Assembly: GCA_038229415.1 (NCBI GenBank)
Contig: JBBROM010000013.1
Location: 1-64,000, forward strand
Reading direction: 5' to 3'
DNA length: 64,000 nucleotides
Source: JANXUR01 sp038229415
Lineage (GTDB): Bacteria; Acidobacteriota; Terriglobia; Terriglobales; Acidobacteriaceae
In this document: in pieces, positions 55,331-64,000 of the stretch
Position numbering within the stretch: position 1 is the first letter of the stretch
Layout: each line of letters begins with the position of its first letter
Notes under the pieces: model-generated
What the model was told of the DNA's origin: nothing
The model's database searches: none
The model's input: the letters and a program-made list of their open reading frames with translations, nothing else
Position numbers and translations under genes: made by a program

Positions 55331-57430
55331 TTAGCGCGGCAGAGAAAATGCAACGTACACACCGCCGGATGGCGACTTGGGATCCTTGCCACCGCCAGCC
55401 GCGATCACGACGAACTGGCATCCGTTCACCATGTAGGTGATGGGCGTGGTGTTCGCCGAGAACGGAAGCGTCGTCTCCCACAGCAACGCGCCGGTGGATT
55501 TGTCGAAGGCGCGAAATTTCTTATCGAAGTTGGTGGCCCCGATGAAGAGCAAGCCGCCTGCAGTGACGATGGGGCCGCCGTAATTCTCCGTGCCAGTGTT
55601 CTTGACGCCAGCCGCAGCGAGTTCCGGATATTCGCCCAACGGAATCTTCCACTTGTACTGGCCGGTGTTGAGATCAATCGCATTGAGTGTGCCCCAGGGT
55701 GGCGCGACGGCGGGGTAACCGTCGGGATCGAGAAATTTGCGATAGCCGGTGAAGCGATACTTCATCAGCGACGGCGAAGCTTCTGCACTGACAACTTCTT
55801 TTACCGGTTCGCCTCTCAGGAACGCCACGAGCGATGTGAGCGAGTCGCCCTTGAGGCGCGGAAAGCCGGGCATTCTTCCCTTCCCACGTTGAATCGTGTG
55901 GGCGATGGCTTCGGCTGAAAGGCGCTCACCAACTTTCTCCAGCGAAGGCATGGACGGAGGTGAGCCTTGCAAATGGTCGCCGTGGCAGACGCCGCATTGA
56001 TCGAGGTACAGGCCCTTCGCTCCGTTGGCACCGGTGTTCGGTTCCAGCGCGCCGGTCCACGCCACGTCGTTGGCGTTGATGTAAATCACACCAGTTTGTT
56101 CGTCTACGGCCGGCCCGCCCCATTCGGCACCGCCGTCGTATCCGGGGAAAACAATCGTGTCCTTGCCGATACTGAAGGGAACGAACTGCCCCTCGCTGCG
56201 GAAGGTTTGGAATTTTTCGAGTGCCCACTGATGTGCCTCCGGAGTGCGGTTCGTCAGCATATCTTCGGTCAGCTGCTGGCGCGCGAAAGGCTTGGGCAAT
56301 TCAGGGAGAAACTGTTGACGCGCGGAGACCTCACCGGGCACAGTGCTTGCTTGATAGTCACGAGATTGCAGTGGAAATAGCGGCTTGCCCGTGAGGCGGT
56401 CGAAGAGAAACACGAATCCTTGTTTGGAGGTTTGCGCAACCGCATCTATGTTTCTGCCATTGTGTTTGACGGTGAGCAAGGCTGGGGATGCGGGAAAGTC
56501 GCGGTCCCAGATGTCATGGCGAACGCCTTGAAAGTGCCAGATTTGCTTGCCGGTTTCGGCGTCGAGAGCGAGGAGCGTGTTGGCAAACAGGTCGTCCCCG
56601 AGACGATCGCCACCGTAGAAATCGAACGCTGCGGAGCCAGTGGGAATGTAGACGATGCCGCGCTTCGTATCGAGTGCCATCCCAGCCCAGTTGTTGGCCG
56701 CGCCGCTGGATTGCCATGCGACACTGGGCCATGTTTCGTAGCCGAACTCGCCGGGATGTGGAATGGTGTGGAAGCTCCAGCGCAACTTGCCGGTGCGAAC
56801 ATCGAAGGCGCGAATGTCGCCGGGCGGGGCGGGGAGCGTTTCCGGATTGCGCCCGCCGACGATGAGCAGGTCCTTGTAAACGACGCCGGGACTGGTGAGG
56901 TAGACCGACTGCGCGTCGGCAGGCTCGCGACCTAGTCCATCACGGAGATCAATGCGACCGCGGTCGCCGAAGCTCACGACCGGCTTGCCAGTGGAGGCGT
57001 TCAGCGCGTAAACGAAGTTCATGACGCCAACGAGAATGCGCTTGTCCTTGGTATTAGCCGGGTCGAACCAGTAGGCGAGGCCGCGATCCGGCTGCGTTCC
57101 GATAACGCCAGAGTCGAACTTCCACAGTGGCTTTCCCGTCGCCGCATCCAAGGCGAAGATTTTTTGCGTCGGGGTGATGCCGTAGAGAACGCCATCCACG
57201 ACGATGGGCGTGGTCTGCAGGCCGCCTTCTTCTCCAGTGTCGAAGCTCCACGCTTGCCTTAGCTGCTTCACATTGGTGCGATTGATCTGCGCCAGCGGCG
57301 AGTAGTGGTTGTTCGCGGGCGAGCCGCCATACGAAGGCCAATCATGGTGAGGAGTGACTTTCGTGGGTTGCGACCAAGACAAGGCTGTCAGGAAAAGTGA
57401 CGCGAGCGAAAGAGGCTTCAGAGGCTTCAT
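55331..57430 (-). CDS. PQQ-dependent dehydrogenase with internal cytochrome c domain
   Basis: About 699 residues from the ATG at 57430, with a signal peptide (MKPLKPLSLASLFLTALSWS). PQQ propeller blades follow (WPSYGGSPANNHYSPLAQIN, FALDAATGKPLWKF, FAFDVRTGKLRWSF-like). A single haem c site, CGVCH (C479, C482, H483), lies in an inserted domain of about 75 residues, and the last PQQ blades resume with PPWGTLNAIDLNTGQYKWKI. This domain order is typical of soluble or periplasmic glucose-dehydrogenase-like quinoproteins of acidobacteria and planctomycetes. It oxidises an alcohol or sugar and passes electrons via the haem. No pqq biosynthesis genes are in the window. Confidence 0.87.
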   Translation of the reverse strand: MKPLKPLSLASLFLTALSWSQPTKVTPHHDWPSYGGSPANNHYSPLAQINRTNVKQLRQAWSFDTGEEGGLQTTPIVVDGVLYGITPTQKIFALDAATGKPLWKFDSGVIGTQPDRGLAYWFDPANTKDKRILVGVMNFVYALNASTGKPVVSFGDRGRIDLRDGLGREPADAQSVYLTSPGVVYKDLLIVGGRNPETLPAPPGDIRAFDVRTGKLRWSFHTIPHPGEFGYETWPSVAWQSSGAANNWAGMALDTKRGIVYIPTGSAAFDFYGGDRLGDDLFANTLLALDAETGKQIWHFQGVRHDIWDRDFPASPALLTVKHNGRNIDAVAQTSKQGFVFLFDRLTGKPLFPLQSRDYQASTVPGEVSARQQFLPELPKPFARQQLTEDMLTNRTPEAHQWALEKFQTFRSEGQFVPFSIGKDTIVFPGYDGGAEWGGPAVDEQTGVIYINANDVAWTGALEPNTGANGAKGLYLDQCGVCHGDHLQGSPPSMPSLEKVGERLSAEAIAHTIQRGKGRMPGFPRLKGDSLTSLVAFLRGEPVKEVVSAEASPSLMKYRFTGYRKFLDPDGYPAVAPPWGTLNAIDLNTGQYKWKIPLGEYPELAAAGVKNTGTENYGGPIVTAGGLLFIGATNFDKKFRAFDKSTGALLWETTLPFSANTTPITYMVNGCQFVVIAAGGGKDPKSPSGGVYVAFSLPR

Positions 57431-57452
57431 CGGCTCAATTCTTACACTAAAA

Positions 57453-58202
57453 TCACGCGCCGTGAAGGGCGGCCTTTGGTTCGATGACCACCGCATTTCT
57501 TGCTCTTGCGTAAATGCAGCATAGGCACAGGCTGGAAAAGGTCACCAGAATCGCCAGCCCCAACGAAACGACAGCCCGGCCTGCCAGCAACCGCATCAAG
57601 GTCGAATCGAAGTCTGCAGTGAGAACCAAGATCGCACCGGCGAGGGCCAAGATACGCGTGACTATATAAACAACAAAAACATGGCGGAAGTTTCCTTCAA
57701 CGACCCCGAAGCTCTTACTCATGGCGCCGAATAGGCTCATTCCATCCATCATGATGGCAGCGGCGGTGGTCGAAGCAAACATGCCAAGAACTACACCACC
57801 GATGATCGTGGGGCTGAGCGCCAATTGGCCGACAAATACTACTATGGCGAGTCCGATCAGACTCAAACTCCGCCGCGCCACACGCCAAGCCACAACGGCA
57901 ACGCAGAGTGTATCCCCTTTCAGAGGCAGCAGTGCGGCCACAATGGCGCTACAAAACACCGGACAAACCTTCGCGTTCAAAAGCAGGAGCGACAAGGTAA
58001 GGGCTCTCGGCAACATGTGGAAGGCGGTCAAAAGCCCCATGGGGTCTGTCTGATCGGGAGCCGGGGCATTCCTGCCAAAATACCAGACGAGCACCAGCGA
58101 ACCGAATTGCACCATGAAAGGAATGGATGCAACCAACAACAGCGCCCGCCAGCGCAGGGACACGCACGCTGAAACATCTCTTACTAACTGTCTGAAGGAC
58201 AT
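57453..58202 (-). CDS. Polytopic membrane protein of unknown function
   Basis: A 249-residue protein with about six hydrophobic segments (LLLVASIPFMVQFGSLVLVW, ALTLSLLLLNAKVCPVFCSA, LSLIGLAIVVFVGQLALSPT, VLGMFASTTAAAIMMDGMSL, VVYIVTRILALAGAILVLTA, LGLAILVTFSSLCLCCIYAR). I recognise no family. It lies 22 bases upstream of the PQQ dehydrogenase gene on the same strand, so it may be in its operon, and 54 bases downstream of metH-facing sequence. Not an obvious transporter. Interpro search would be the deciding test. Confidence 0.65.
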   Translation of the reverse strand: MSFRQLVRDVSACVSLRWRALLLVASIPFMVQFGSLVLVWYFGRNAPAPDQTDPMGLLTAFHMLPRALTLSLLLLNAKVCPVFCSAIVAALLPLKGDTLCVAVVAWRVARRSLSLIGLAIVVFVGQLALSPTIIGGVVLGMFASTTAAAIMMDGMSLFGAMSKSFGVVEGNFRHVFVVYIVTRILALAGAILVLTADFDSTLMRLLAGRAVVSLGLAILVTFSSLCLCCIYARARNAVVIEPKAALHGA

Positions 58203-58256
58203 GCCATCCCCGACTATCGAGTGGATTGCCGCGAGTTTACACCAATAAGCGACTAC

Positions 58257-61200
58257 CTACACTACAAAATACTTTGCTTGCGGATGATGCACGACGATCG
58301 CTGAGGTGGACTGCTCGGGCTCGAGGAGGAATCCTGTGGTGAGGCGGACGCCCACGTTTTCTTCAGGCTTGAGTAACTGGAAGAGTTTGGTCTGGTCTTC
58401 GAGGTTCGGGCAGGCGGGATAGCCGAACGAATAGCGCGAGCCGCGATATTTCTGGTGGAAGAGGTCGCGGATATTCGGCGAGTCGTCGGCAGAGATGCCG
58501 AGGTCGGCGCGAATTTCCTTGTGGACGAATTCGGCGAGGGCTTCGGCGGTTTCGACGGCGAGTCCATGCAGGTAAAGATATTTGGTATAGGCTCCGGCCT
58601 CGAACAGGCGATGCGTCTCTTCCGACGGGCGCGGTCCGACGGTGACGAGTGAGCAGCCGAGCACGTCCATTTTGCCCGAGGATTTAGGCGCGAAGAAGTC
58701 GGAGACGCAGAGCTTGCGTCCCTGCTTTTGGCGGGGGAAGGTGAAGCGGAGCAACTCGGGGAGATCGCCGTCGGGAATAGCGCCCTGCGCAATGTTTGCC
58801 GGATCGTAAACGATCACCTCGTTCCCTTCCCCTTGGCAGGGAAAGTAGCCGTAAACAGCTTGCGGCTCGAACCAATTTTTCTCGACAACTTCGTCTTGCA
58901 ACTGTTCCTTGATGGCGCGGAATTTTTCTGCCACGAGGCGAACATAGTCTTCCTGCGAAGCCGTCTTGAGCTGCCACTGATTCTTGAACAGTGCGGTTTC
59001 GTTAATGTAGCGGAAGAGATCGTGCTGATCGTAGTCCTTGCGCACGCGAATGCCCCAGAACGGCGGCATGGGAATGTCGGGCGAGTCGGTGACCGCGGCG
59101 CTCCGCTCGGCGGGAGCTTCGTCCTCGACGTTAGCGTCGAGACGGATGAACTCCTTGATGGTGCGGCCTTCGTGCATGCGGGCTTCGCGTTTGCCGTTGG
59201 AAGAAGGCGGCGAAGTGAGGTCGTCCATCACATGCAGGCCGGCGAAAGCATCTTCCGCGTAGAAAACCCCACCTTGATATTCGCGGCGGAGGTCGTCTTC
59301 CACGTACTTGCGAGTGAGCGCAGCACCGCCGCACACAACGGGAAAGTCGAGCTTCTGCAGTGCGAGATCCTGCAAGACGTACTTCATCTCCAGCGTGGAT
59401 TTTACGAGCAAGCCGCTTAGTCCGATGGCGTGGGCGTTGTGCTCCTGCGCCGCGTGAATAATGGCTTCCGCCGACTGCTTGATGCCTAGGTTTACTACTT
59501 TGTAACCATTGTTGGTGAGGATGATATCCACAAGATTTTTGCCGATGTCGTGAACATCGCCGCGCACGGTGGCAAGCACCATGGTTCCTTTTTGTGAACC
59601 AGCGGTGCGCTCCATCTTCGGTTCGAGATGTGCGACCGCCTGCTTCATCACGCCAGCGGAATCGAGGACTGACGGCAACTGCATCTTGCGTGCGCCGAAC
59701 AGGTCGCCGACCGTGCGCATGCCTTCGAGCAGCACGTTGTTGATGAGGTCGAGCGGCGTGTAATTCAGCAGCGCTTCTTCCAGCAATTCTTCGAGCGTCT
59801 GGCGCTTTTCTGGCGGACCGACTGCCTTCTCGCCTTGAATGATGGCGTATTGCAGCTTGTCTTCAATGGAAAGATTTTCGACCTGCGCGCTCGGCGAGGC
59901 TTCGCGCTTGCCCTTCATCCCGGCGAAGTGCTGCATGTAGGCGGCGAGTGGTTCGCCGTTGGAGGTGTCGCGGAAGATGAGTTTGCGGGCGAGTTCGATT
60001 TCTACATCAGGAATTTTGTGTAGAGGATAGATTTTGCTGTAGTTGACGATGGCCAGATCAAGTCCGCGATTGACAGCTTCATACAGAAAGACGCTGTTGA
60101 GCACGCGGCGCGAATAAACATCAAGTCCGAAGGAAATGTTGCTCACGCCGAGAATCGTCTTGGCGAGCGGCAGTTCCTGCTTGATGCGACGCACCGCTTC
60201 CAGCGTTTCCACTCCGGCGCTGCGATAGTCTTCCTGTCCGGTGGAAATCGGCAGCGTCAGCGGATCGAAGATGATGTCCACCGGGCGAATGCCGTAACGC
60301 TCGGTCGCCATCTGATAAATACGTTTAGCAATCGCGACTTTCTTGTCGGCTGTGAGGGCCATGCCGTCTTCGTCAATCGTCAGCGCGATGACAGCTGCGC
60401 CGTAACGTTTCGCCATTGGCAGCACCTTCGAGGTGCGCTTCTCGCCATCTTCGAGATTGATCGAGTTGATAATGGGACGCCCGGGAATGCGCTTCAGCGC
60501 CTCTTCTACGACGTCGGCCTCGGTGGAATCCACGAGAATGGGCGCGGGCACGCGTCCGGCGATGCGTTCGAGGATGTTGCACAGAAACTTTTTTTCGTCT
60601 TCGCCCACAATTGCGCAGCAGATGTCGAGCATGTGCGAGCCTTCGTTAGCGAGGCGCTTGGCGAGCGCGAGAATCTCGTCGTAATTTTGGCTGCGGACCA
60701 GGTTCTTGAAGTGCTCCACGCGCGTGGTCGTATTCATCTCTTCGGCGACGATGAGTGGCTTGGGTTCGAGGTCGAGCGGAACGCTGGTGTAGGCGCTGGC
60801 AGCGGCTCCGACCGGCTGCACGTTGCGCGCCGCAGGCTCGACTCCAGTGACGGCTTCCACGACGGCCTTGAGATGCTCAGGGGTGGTGCCGCAACATCCG
60901 CCAACGATGCGCACGCCGTAATCGGCGACGAAATGACGATGATAGTCGGCAAGCTCCTGCGGCGTGAGTTTGTAAACCGCGTGGCCGCCTTCATTTTGCG
61001 GCAGTCCGGCGTTGGGCAAGATGGCAATTTCGCGCGTGCAGTTCAGGCCGAGGTAGCGAACCGCATCGTTCATTTCCTTCGGGCCGGTAGCGCAGTTCAG
61101 GCCGATGATGTCAATGTCGTACGGCTCGAGCGTGGTGAGCGCTGCGCCGATTTCCGTACCGAGCAGCATAGTTCCTGTAGCTTCGAGCGTCACCTGCATT

Positions 61201-61760
61201 TGTACGGGCAGGCGCTTGCCAGCATCGCGCATCGCGTCGAATGTACCCGCGAGTGCGGCCTTAGCTTGCAGAATATCCTGGCAAGTTTCGATGAGCAGGA
61301 TGTCCACGCCGCCTTCGATGAGCGCTGCGGCTTGCTCGCGAAAGGCTTCCGCCATCGCGTCGAACGAGATGTGACCTAGCGATGGCAGCTTGGTGGTGGG
61401 CCCCATCGAGCCGGAGACGAAGCGCGGGCGAGCGGGTGTGCTGAATTGCGCGGCCACTTCGCGAGCCAGCCTGGCCGAAGCGATATTCAGTTCGGCGACG
61501 CTATCTTGCAAATCGTATTCGGCTAGCACAACGCGACTGGCACCGAAGGTATTCGTCTCCACCACGTCGCAGCCCACGGCGAAGAACGACGCGTGAATGT
61601 CGCGGATGATGTCCGGCCGACTGAGGCTCAGGATTTCGTTGCAGCCTTCCTTGCCGCGAAAGTCGTCGAGCGAGGGCTCGCGCACTTGAATGGACGTGCC
61701 CATCGCGCCGTCATAGACGACGACACGTTGGCGAACGAGTTGAAGAAAATCTGTCATCAT
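58257..61760 (-). CDS. metH: Cobalamin-dependent methionine synthase
   Basis: Transfers methyl from 5-methyl-THF to homocysteine through cobalamin. About 1167 residues, slightly shorter than E. coli MetH. The homocysteine domain has zinc-binding Cys in GLNCATGP (C223 from the ATG) and GGCCGT (C289, C290). The pterin domain (AEEMNTTTRVEHFKNLVR, HMLDICC) and the B12 domain with the DxHxxG ligand motif (RGDVHDIGKN) follow. The C-terminal activation domain ends RGSRYSFGYPACPN then VGVRLTTGFLLEPEQSTSAI. The ATG at 61760 is preferred over the TTG at 61772; no ribosome binding site is obvious. No riboswitch is visible upstream, because nuoI ends 63 bases away. Confidence 0.95.
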   Translation of the reverse strand: MMTDFLQLVRQRVVVYDGAMGTSIQVREPSLDDFRGKEGCNEILSLSRPDIIRDIHASFFAVGCDVVETNTFGASRVVLAEYDLQDSVAELNIASARLAREVAAQFSTPARPRFVSGSMGPTTKLPSLGHISFDAMAEAFREQAAALIEGGVDILLIETCQDILQAKAALAGTFDAMRDAGKRLPVQMQVTLEATGTMLLGTEIGAALTTLEPYDIDIIGLNCATGPKEMNDAVRYLGLNCTREIAILPNAGLPQNEGGHAVYKLTPQELADYHRHFVADYGVRIVGGCCGTTPEHLKAVVEAVTGVEPAARNVQPVGAAASAYTSVPLDLEPKPLIVAEEMNTTTRVEHFKNLVRSQNYDEILALAKRLANEGSHMLDICCAIVGEDEKKFLCNILERIAGRVPAPILVDSTEADVVEEALKRIPGRPIINSINLEDGEKRTSKVLPMAKRYGAAVIALTIDEDGMALTADKKVAIAKRIYQMATERYGIRPVDIIFDPLTLPISTGQEDYRSAGVETLEAVRRIKQELPLAKTILGVSNISFGLDVYSRRVLNSVFLYEAVNRGLDLAIVNYSKIYPLHKIPDVEIELARKLIFRDTSNGEPLAAYMQHFAGMKGKREASPSAQVENLSIEDKLQYAIIQGEKAVGPPEKRQTLEELLEEALLNYTPLDLINNVLLEGMRTVGDLFGARKMQLPSVLDSAGVMKQAVAHLEPKMERTAGSQKGTMVLATVRGDVHDIGKNLVDIILTNNGYKVVNLGIKQSAEAIIHAAQEHNAHAIGLSGLLVKSTLEMKYVLQDLALQKLDFPVVCGGAALTRKYVEDDLRREYQGGVFYAEDAFAGLHVMDDLTSPPSSNGKREARMHEGRTIKEFIRLDANVEDEAPAERSAAVTDSPDIPMPPFWGIRVRKDYDQHDLFRYINETALFKNQWQLKTASQEDYVRLVAEKFRAIKEQLQDEVVEKNWFEPQAVYGYFPCQGEGNEVIVYDPANIAQGAIPDGDLPELLRFTFPRQKQGRKLCVSDFFAPKSSGKMDVLGCSLVTVGPRPSEETHRLFEAGAYTKYLYLHGLAVETAEALAEFVHKEIRADLGISADDSPNIRDLFHQKYRGSRYSFGYPACPNLEDQTKLFQLLKPEENVGVRLTTGFLLEPEQSTSAIVVHHPQAKYFVV

Positions 61761-61780
61761 TGCTAGAAACAAACCCTACA

Positions 61781-61808
61781 AAAACGAAAACCGGCCCGCT
61801 GGGGCCGG
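61781..61808 (-). terminator. Rho-independent terminator between nuoI and metH
   Basis: A 7-bp GC stem, ccggccc at 61791-61797 with gggccgg at 61802-61808, with a T-rich tail on the minus strand (aaaacgaaaa on the plus strand at 61781-61790). It terminates nuoI, so metH has its own promoter. Confidence 0.75.
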
Positions 61809-61835
61809 CTCGCCTGAATCAAATTCGCGCGATCA

Positions 61836-62354
61836 CTAGCCCGTGGTGATGCCCTGACGTTCCATCTCAGCTTTGTTGAAGGTGACGCCCTCGCCCAAGT
61901 GGGCGGGTTGAATGGCCAGCAACTGTTCCTTGCGATAGATTAGGTTGGTGGCGTTAAACGAAGCGATCTCGAACCCGTGCCCGTGGGTGATGGCGTCGGT
62001 GGGGCAAGCCTCCACGCAATATCCGCAAAAGATGCAGCGGTTGTAGTCAATGTTGTAAACCTTGGCGTAACGCTCAGCACCGCTGACGCGATTCTCTTCG
62101 GTGTTCTCCGCCGCCTCAATGTAGATGCAGTTGCAGGGGCAGGCCGCCGCGCAGAGAAAACAGGCGACGCATTTTTCCAAGCCGTTTTCGTCGCGCTGTA
62201 GCACATGGACGCCGCGAAAGCGCTCCTGAAACTTGGCACCTTTCAGTGGGCCGGGGCCGTCGGGATAATTCTCCACGGTGGTGGGCTGAAACATCTCCGC
62301 AAAGGTGATGCCCATGCCCTTGGCAACTGCCGCTATGTCTTTGACGACGCTCAT
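61836..62354 (-). CDS. nuoI: NADH-quinone oxidoreductase subunit I (isolated)
   Basis: A 172-residue ferredoxin-type subunit with two [4Fe-4S] motifs: C62, C65, C68, C72 (CVACFLCAAACP) and C107, C110, C113, C117 (CIFCGYCVEACP). These carry the N6a and N6b clusters of complex I. The N-terminal GMGITFAEMFQPTTVENYP and the RFRGVHVLQRDE segment are typical of NuoI. No other nuo genes are next to it, so it stands apart from a nuo operon. A terminator follows. Confidence 0.92.
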   Translation of the reverse strand: MSVVKDIAAVAKGMGITFAEMFQPTTVENYPDGPGPLKGAKFQERFRGVHVLQRDENGLEKCVACFLCAAACPCNCIYIEAAENTEENRVSGAERYAKVYNIDYNRCIFCGYCVEACPTDAITHGHGFEIASFNATNLIYRKEQLLAIQPAHLGEGVTFNKAEMERQGITTG

Positions 62355-62460
62355 AGGTAAGTTACCAGTATAAACACAGAGTCGGTCTGTCTGCTACAGT
62401 GCGGCCTGAAGACAAGCGTGGCATCTGGCCAATCCAGGCAGAGTCTGCTATGCTCCTGCG

Positions 62461-63123
62461 ATGCTAACGACGCTCATGCTTTGTGCAATTCTGGCTGGCG
62501 CGGCACCATCACCATCACCTGCGCACCCGGCTACCATGCTTCGAATCCAAGTGACCAATGTGAGCCCCGACGTTCCTAGGGATAGCTTCGCAGCGCAACC
62601 GCGAACCTTATTTCGCGCTGGCGACGGATTCTGCCGCGTGGACGAAGCCGATGACGCTACTCGGGGTATTCACGCGTCGCTGATCGTAAATGAGCCCGAT
62701 GCCTGGTTCGTAAACTGGACGGACAAGACGGCACGACACTCAGTGGATCCTGGCCCAACCTTCAAGTGTCATCTTCCCATCTTTGCTACGCCTCCCGTAG
62801 CTGGTCATACATCAGACGTGCCGGCAGAGTTGGCGACCCTTGAGTTCGGGCGGGAGCTTGAATTCGCGAAGGCGCAGCATGCTAAGACAAAATCCGGACC
62901 ACCGATGGTGGCTGACAAACCTACTGTCGAATATTATCTCGACTTTGGTGATCAGCAACTCACTTTACTCGTAGACCCCGACGTTGCTGGGAAAGAGCGG
63001 CTCTTCGCGATTTCATTCGGGCGGCCGCATCATGAATCGGTCTATCTCTACAACCAGGTAGACACATACCCATTTGATCCAAAGGAGTTCTCGCAACCTG
63101 CGGGTATAAAGATGAAACCGTAG
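62461..63123 (+). CDS. Exported protein of unknown function
   Basis: A 220-residue protein with a short signal peptide (MLTTLMLCAILAGAAPSPSP then AHPA). A mixed beta domain follows: LRIQVTNVSPDVPRDSFAAQ, then FRAGDGFCRVDEADDATRGI, HASLIVNEPDAWFVNWTDKT, and DFGDQQLTLLVDPDVAGKE. I recognise no family. It is alone on the plus strand between nuoI (divergent) and a methyltransferase (convergent, five bases away). Two Cys (C68, C110) could pair. Confidence 0.65.
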   Translation: MLTTLMLCAILAGAAPSPSPAHPATMLRIQVTNVSPDVPRDSFAAQPRTLFRAGDGFCRVDEADDATRGIHASLIVNEPDAWFVNWTDKTARHSVDPGPTFKCHLPIFATPPVAGHTSDVPAELATLEFGRELEFAKAQHAKTKSGPPMVADKPTVEYYLDFGDQQLTLLVDPDVAGKERLFAISFGRPHHESVYLYNQVDTYPFDPKEFSQPAGIKMKP

Positions 63124-63127
63124 ACCC

Positions 63128-63988
63128 CTAGTCGCCGAACTCGGGCTTGCGCCACACTCCCATGGCAGAAACAATCCGGTGCTCGTCCGCATTGCGCAGC
63201 ATATTGCGCATCACTTGCGGAAAGCGGTTGCCTATCACAAGATTCAAGCTGAGGGCGACCTCGCCTGATTTTTCATATGCTTCCAGACGACTGGCAAACG
63301 AAGCGCGGGCCGTATCCGTCATGTCTTGCCAATGGTAGGAGTCAAAGCCAGCTTCGGCAATCAGCTTGCGCACTTCGTCTGGCGTGGCAAGCGCGCTCAG
63401 ATCAGCCCGGGTAGCCCACGCGACGGGAAAGTGAATGGGCTGCTTGGGGCCAGCCATGATATCGTGAATGGCGAGGCGCCCGCCGGGCTTGAGCAAGCGA
63501 TAGGCCTTCTCATACAACTCAGCTTTGTCCGCGATATTCATGGAAGCATGTTGCGTCCACACCAGATCAAAGCTGGAATCTGCGAAGGGCGGCTTGAGCG
63601 CACTTCCCTGCTGGAACTTGACCCAGCGGTCGAGGCCGACGCGGCGGGTGAGTTCTGCGCCGACAGTGCAAAACTCTGAGCTAAGGTCGAGTACGGTGAC
63701 GAGGCATCCGAAGCGTTCGGCCAGCATACGGGCCGGGCCTCCGATGCCGCCGCCGAGGTCGAGCACCTTCCATTGCGAACCGTGGTCAGAAGAACCGAGC
63801 GCACCGATGGCTAAATCGGCAAGCTTCTCCGTCGCCTGCGCACCGCCGGAGTGGAACTGATCCACCGGAGCCAAATCTTCCAGTGTGGGATGTAAAGGAT
63901 CTTTGCCAGCCGCTGTAAGGGCAGCGTCCAAGCGCTCCAGCAAAGTGCCGGGGGAGTAGTGTTCCGCTATGCGTGCGTCGTTCGTCAT
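63128..63988 (-). CDS. Class I SAM-dependent methyltransferase
   Basis: A 286-residue cytoplasmic methyltransferase. The SAM-binding loop VLDLGGGIGGPA is at 75-86, followed by VTVLDLSSEFC, the FDLVWTQHASMNI motif and LLKPGGRLAIHDI. This is the class I Rossmann pattern of UbiE/Cmm and small-molecule methyltransferases. The N-terminal YSPGTLLERLDAALTAAGKD and VDQFHSGGAQATEKLADLA are typical of a group of acidobacterial and cyanobacterial members. The substrate is unknown. It is convergent with the preceding exported protein gene. Confidence 0.85.
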   Translation of the reverse strand: MTNDARIAEHYSPGTLLERLDAALTAAGKDPLHPTLEDLAPVDQFHSGGAQATEKLADLAIGALGSSDHGSQWKVLDLGGGIGGPARMLAERFGCLVTVLDLSSEFCTVGAELTRRVGLDRWVKFQQGSALKPPFADSSFDLVWTQHASMNIADKAELYEKAYRLLKPGGRLAIHDIMAGPKQPIHFPVAWATRADLSALATPDEVRKLIAEAGFDSYHWQDMTDTARASFASRLEAYEKSGEVALSLNLVIGNRFPQVMRNMLRNADEHRIVSAMGVWRKPEFGD

Positions 63989-64000
63989 AATCTCTGTTTC

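Noticed and set aside
61761..61835. Cobalamin or SAM riboswitch before metH
   Set aside because: Only a 75-base gap with a terminator is present, too short for a cobalamin aptamer.
1..64000. CRISPR array, rRNA operon, complete prophage
   Set aside because: No regularly spaced repeats with unique spacers, no rRNA-like sequence and no structural phage genes were seen.

Overview
The window looks like a chromosomal segment of an Acidobacteriota bacterium, probably Terriglobia or Koribacter-like. This is inferred from moderately high GC, frequent TTG and GTG starts, and a typical acidobacterial gene set: a GloVer-repeat protein, a VPS10/sortilin-type BNR protein, an M13 peptidase, many secreted proteins of unknown role, and dispersed palindromes of the form GTCATCCCGAGC...GGGACC. 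Species cannot be fixed without a search.

Layout. Positions 1-259 hold the end of an IS3-family insertion sequence that appears to have cut a vapC (PIN toxin) gene. Positions 584-9792 carry a secreted kelch-like protein, a bifunctional nuclease, miaB, a GloVer-repeat protein, an orphan ribbon-helix-helix antitoxin-like ORF, a DUF429 protein, a 48-residue membrane protein and an M13 metallopeptidase. Positions 9917-21855 carry a Bax-inhibitor-1 family protein, pdxT and pdxS (PLP synthase) separated by a hairpin-rich spacer, a Ser/Thr kinase with a terminal zinc-ribbon-like tail, an ackA-xfp operon, a thioesterase and a 1155-residue BNR protein.

Positions 22105-30444 are an aa3-type cytochrome c oxidase locus. 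It is split by three minus-strand genes, one of them a GH44 lipoprotein, and carries a small ORF cassette bounded by a perfect 21-bp direct repeat. Next come uvrA, a three-gene operon of secreted TPR and helical proteins, a LysR regulator coupled to a POTRA-like protein, and a small secreted protein.

Positions 39506-45334 gather a putrescine route: pyruvoyl-dependent arginine decarboxylase, agmatine deiminase, N-carbamoylputrescine amidase and a deoxyhypusine-synthase-family enzyme that may use the putrescine. A 5' fragment of the amidase gene is duplicated 1 kb upstream of the intact copy. tadA and tRNA-Ser(CGA) follow. Positions 46270-49279 look like a small stress island: a zinc-binding mini-protein, a Crp/Fnr regulator, CsbD, an lmo0937-type membrane protein and a SYLF protein.

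The rest holds a GH36 alpha-galactosidase, a YVTN propeller, an APC permease, a neutral zinc metallopeptidase, a PQQ dehydrogenase with an internal cytochrome c domain, metH, an isolated nuoI, a secreted protein of unknown role and a SAM methyltransferase. No CRISPR array, rRNA or complete prophage was seen.
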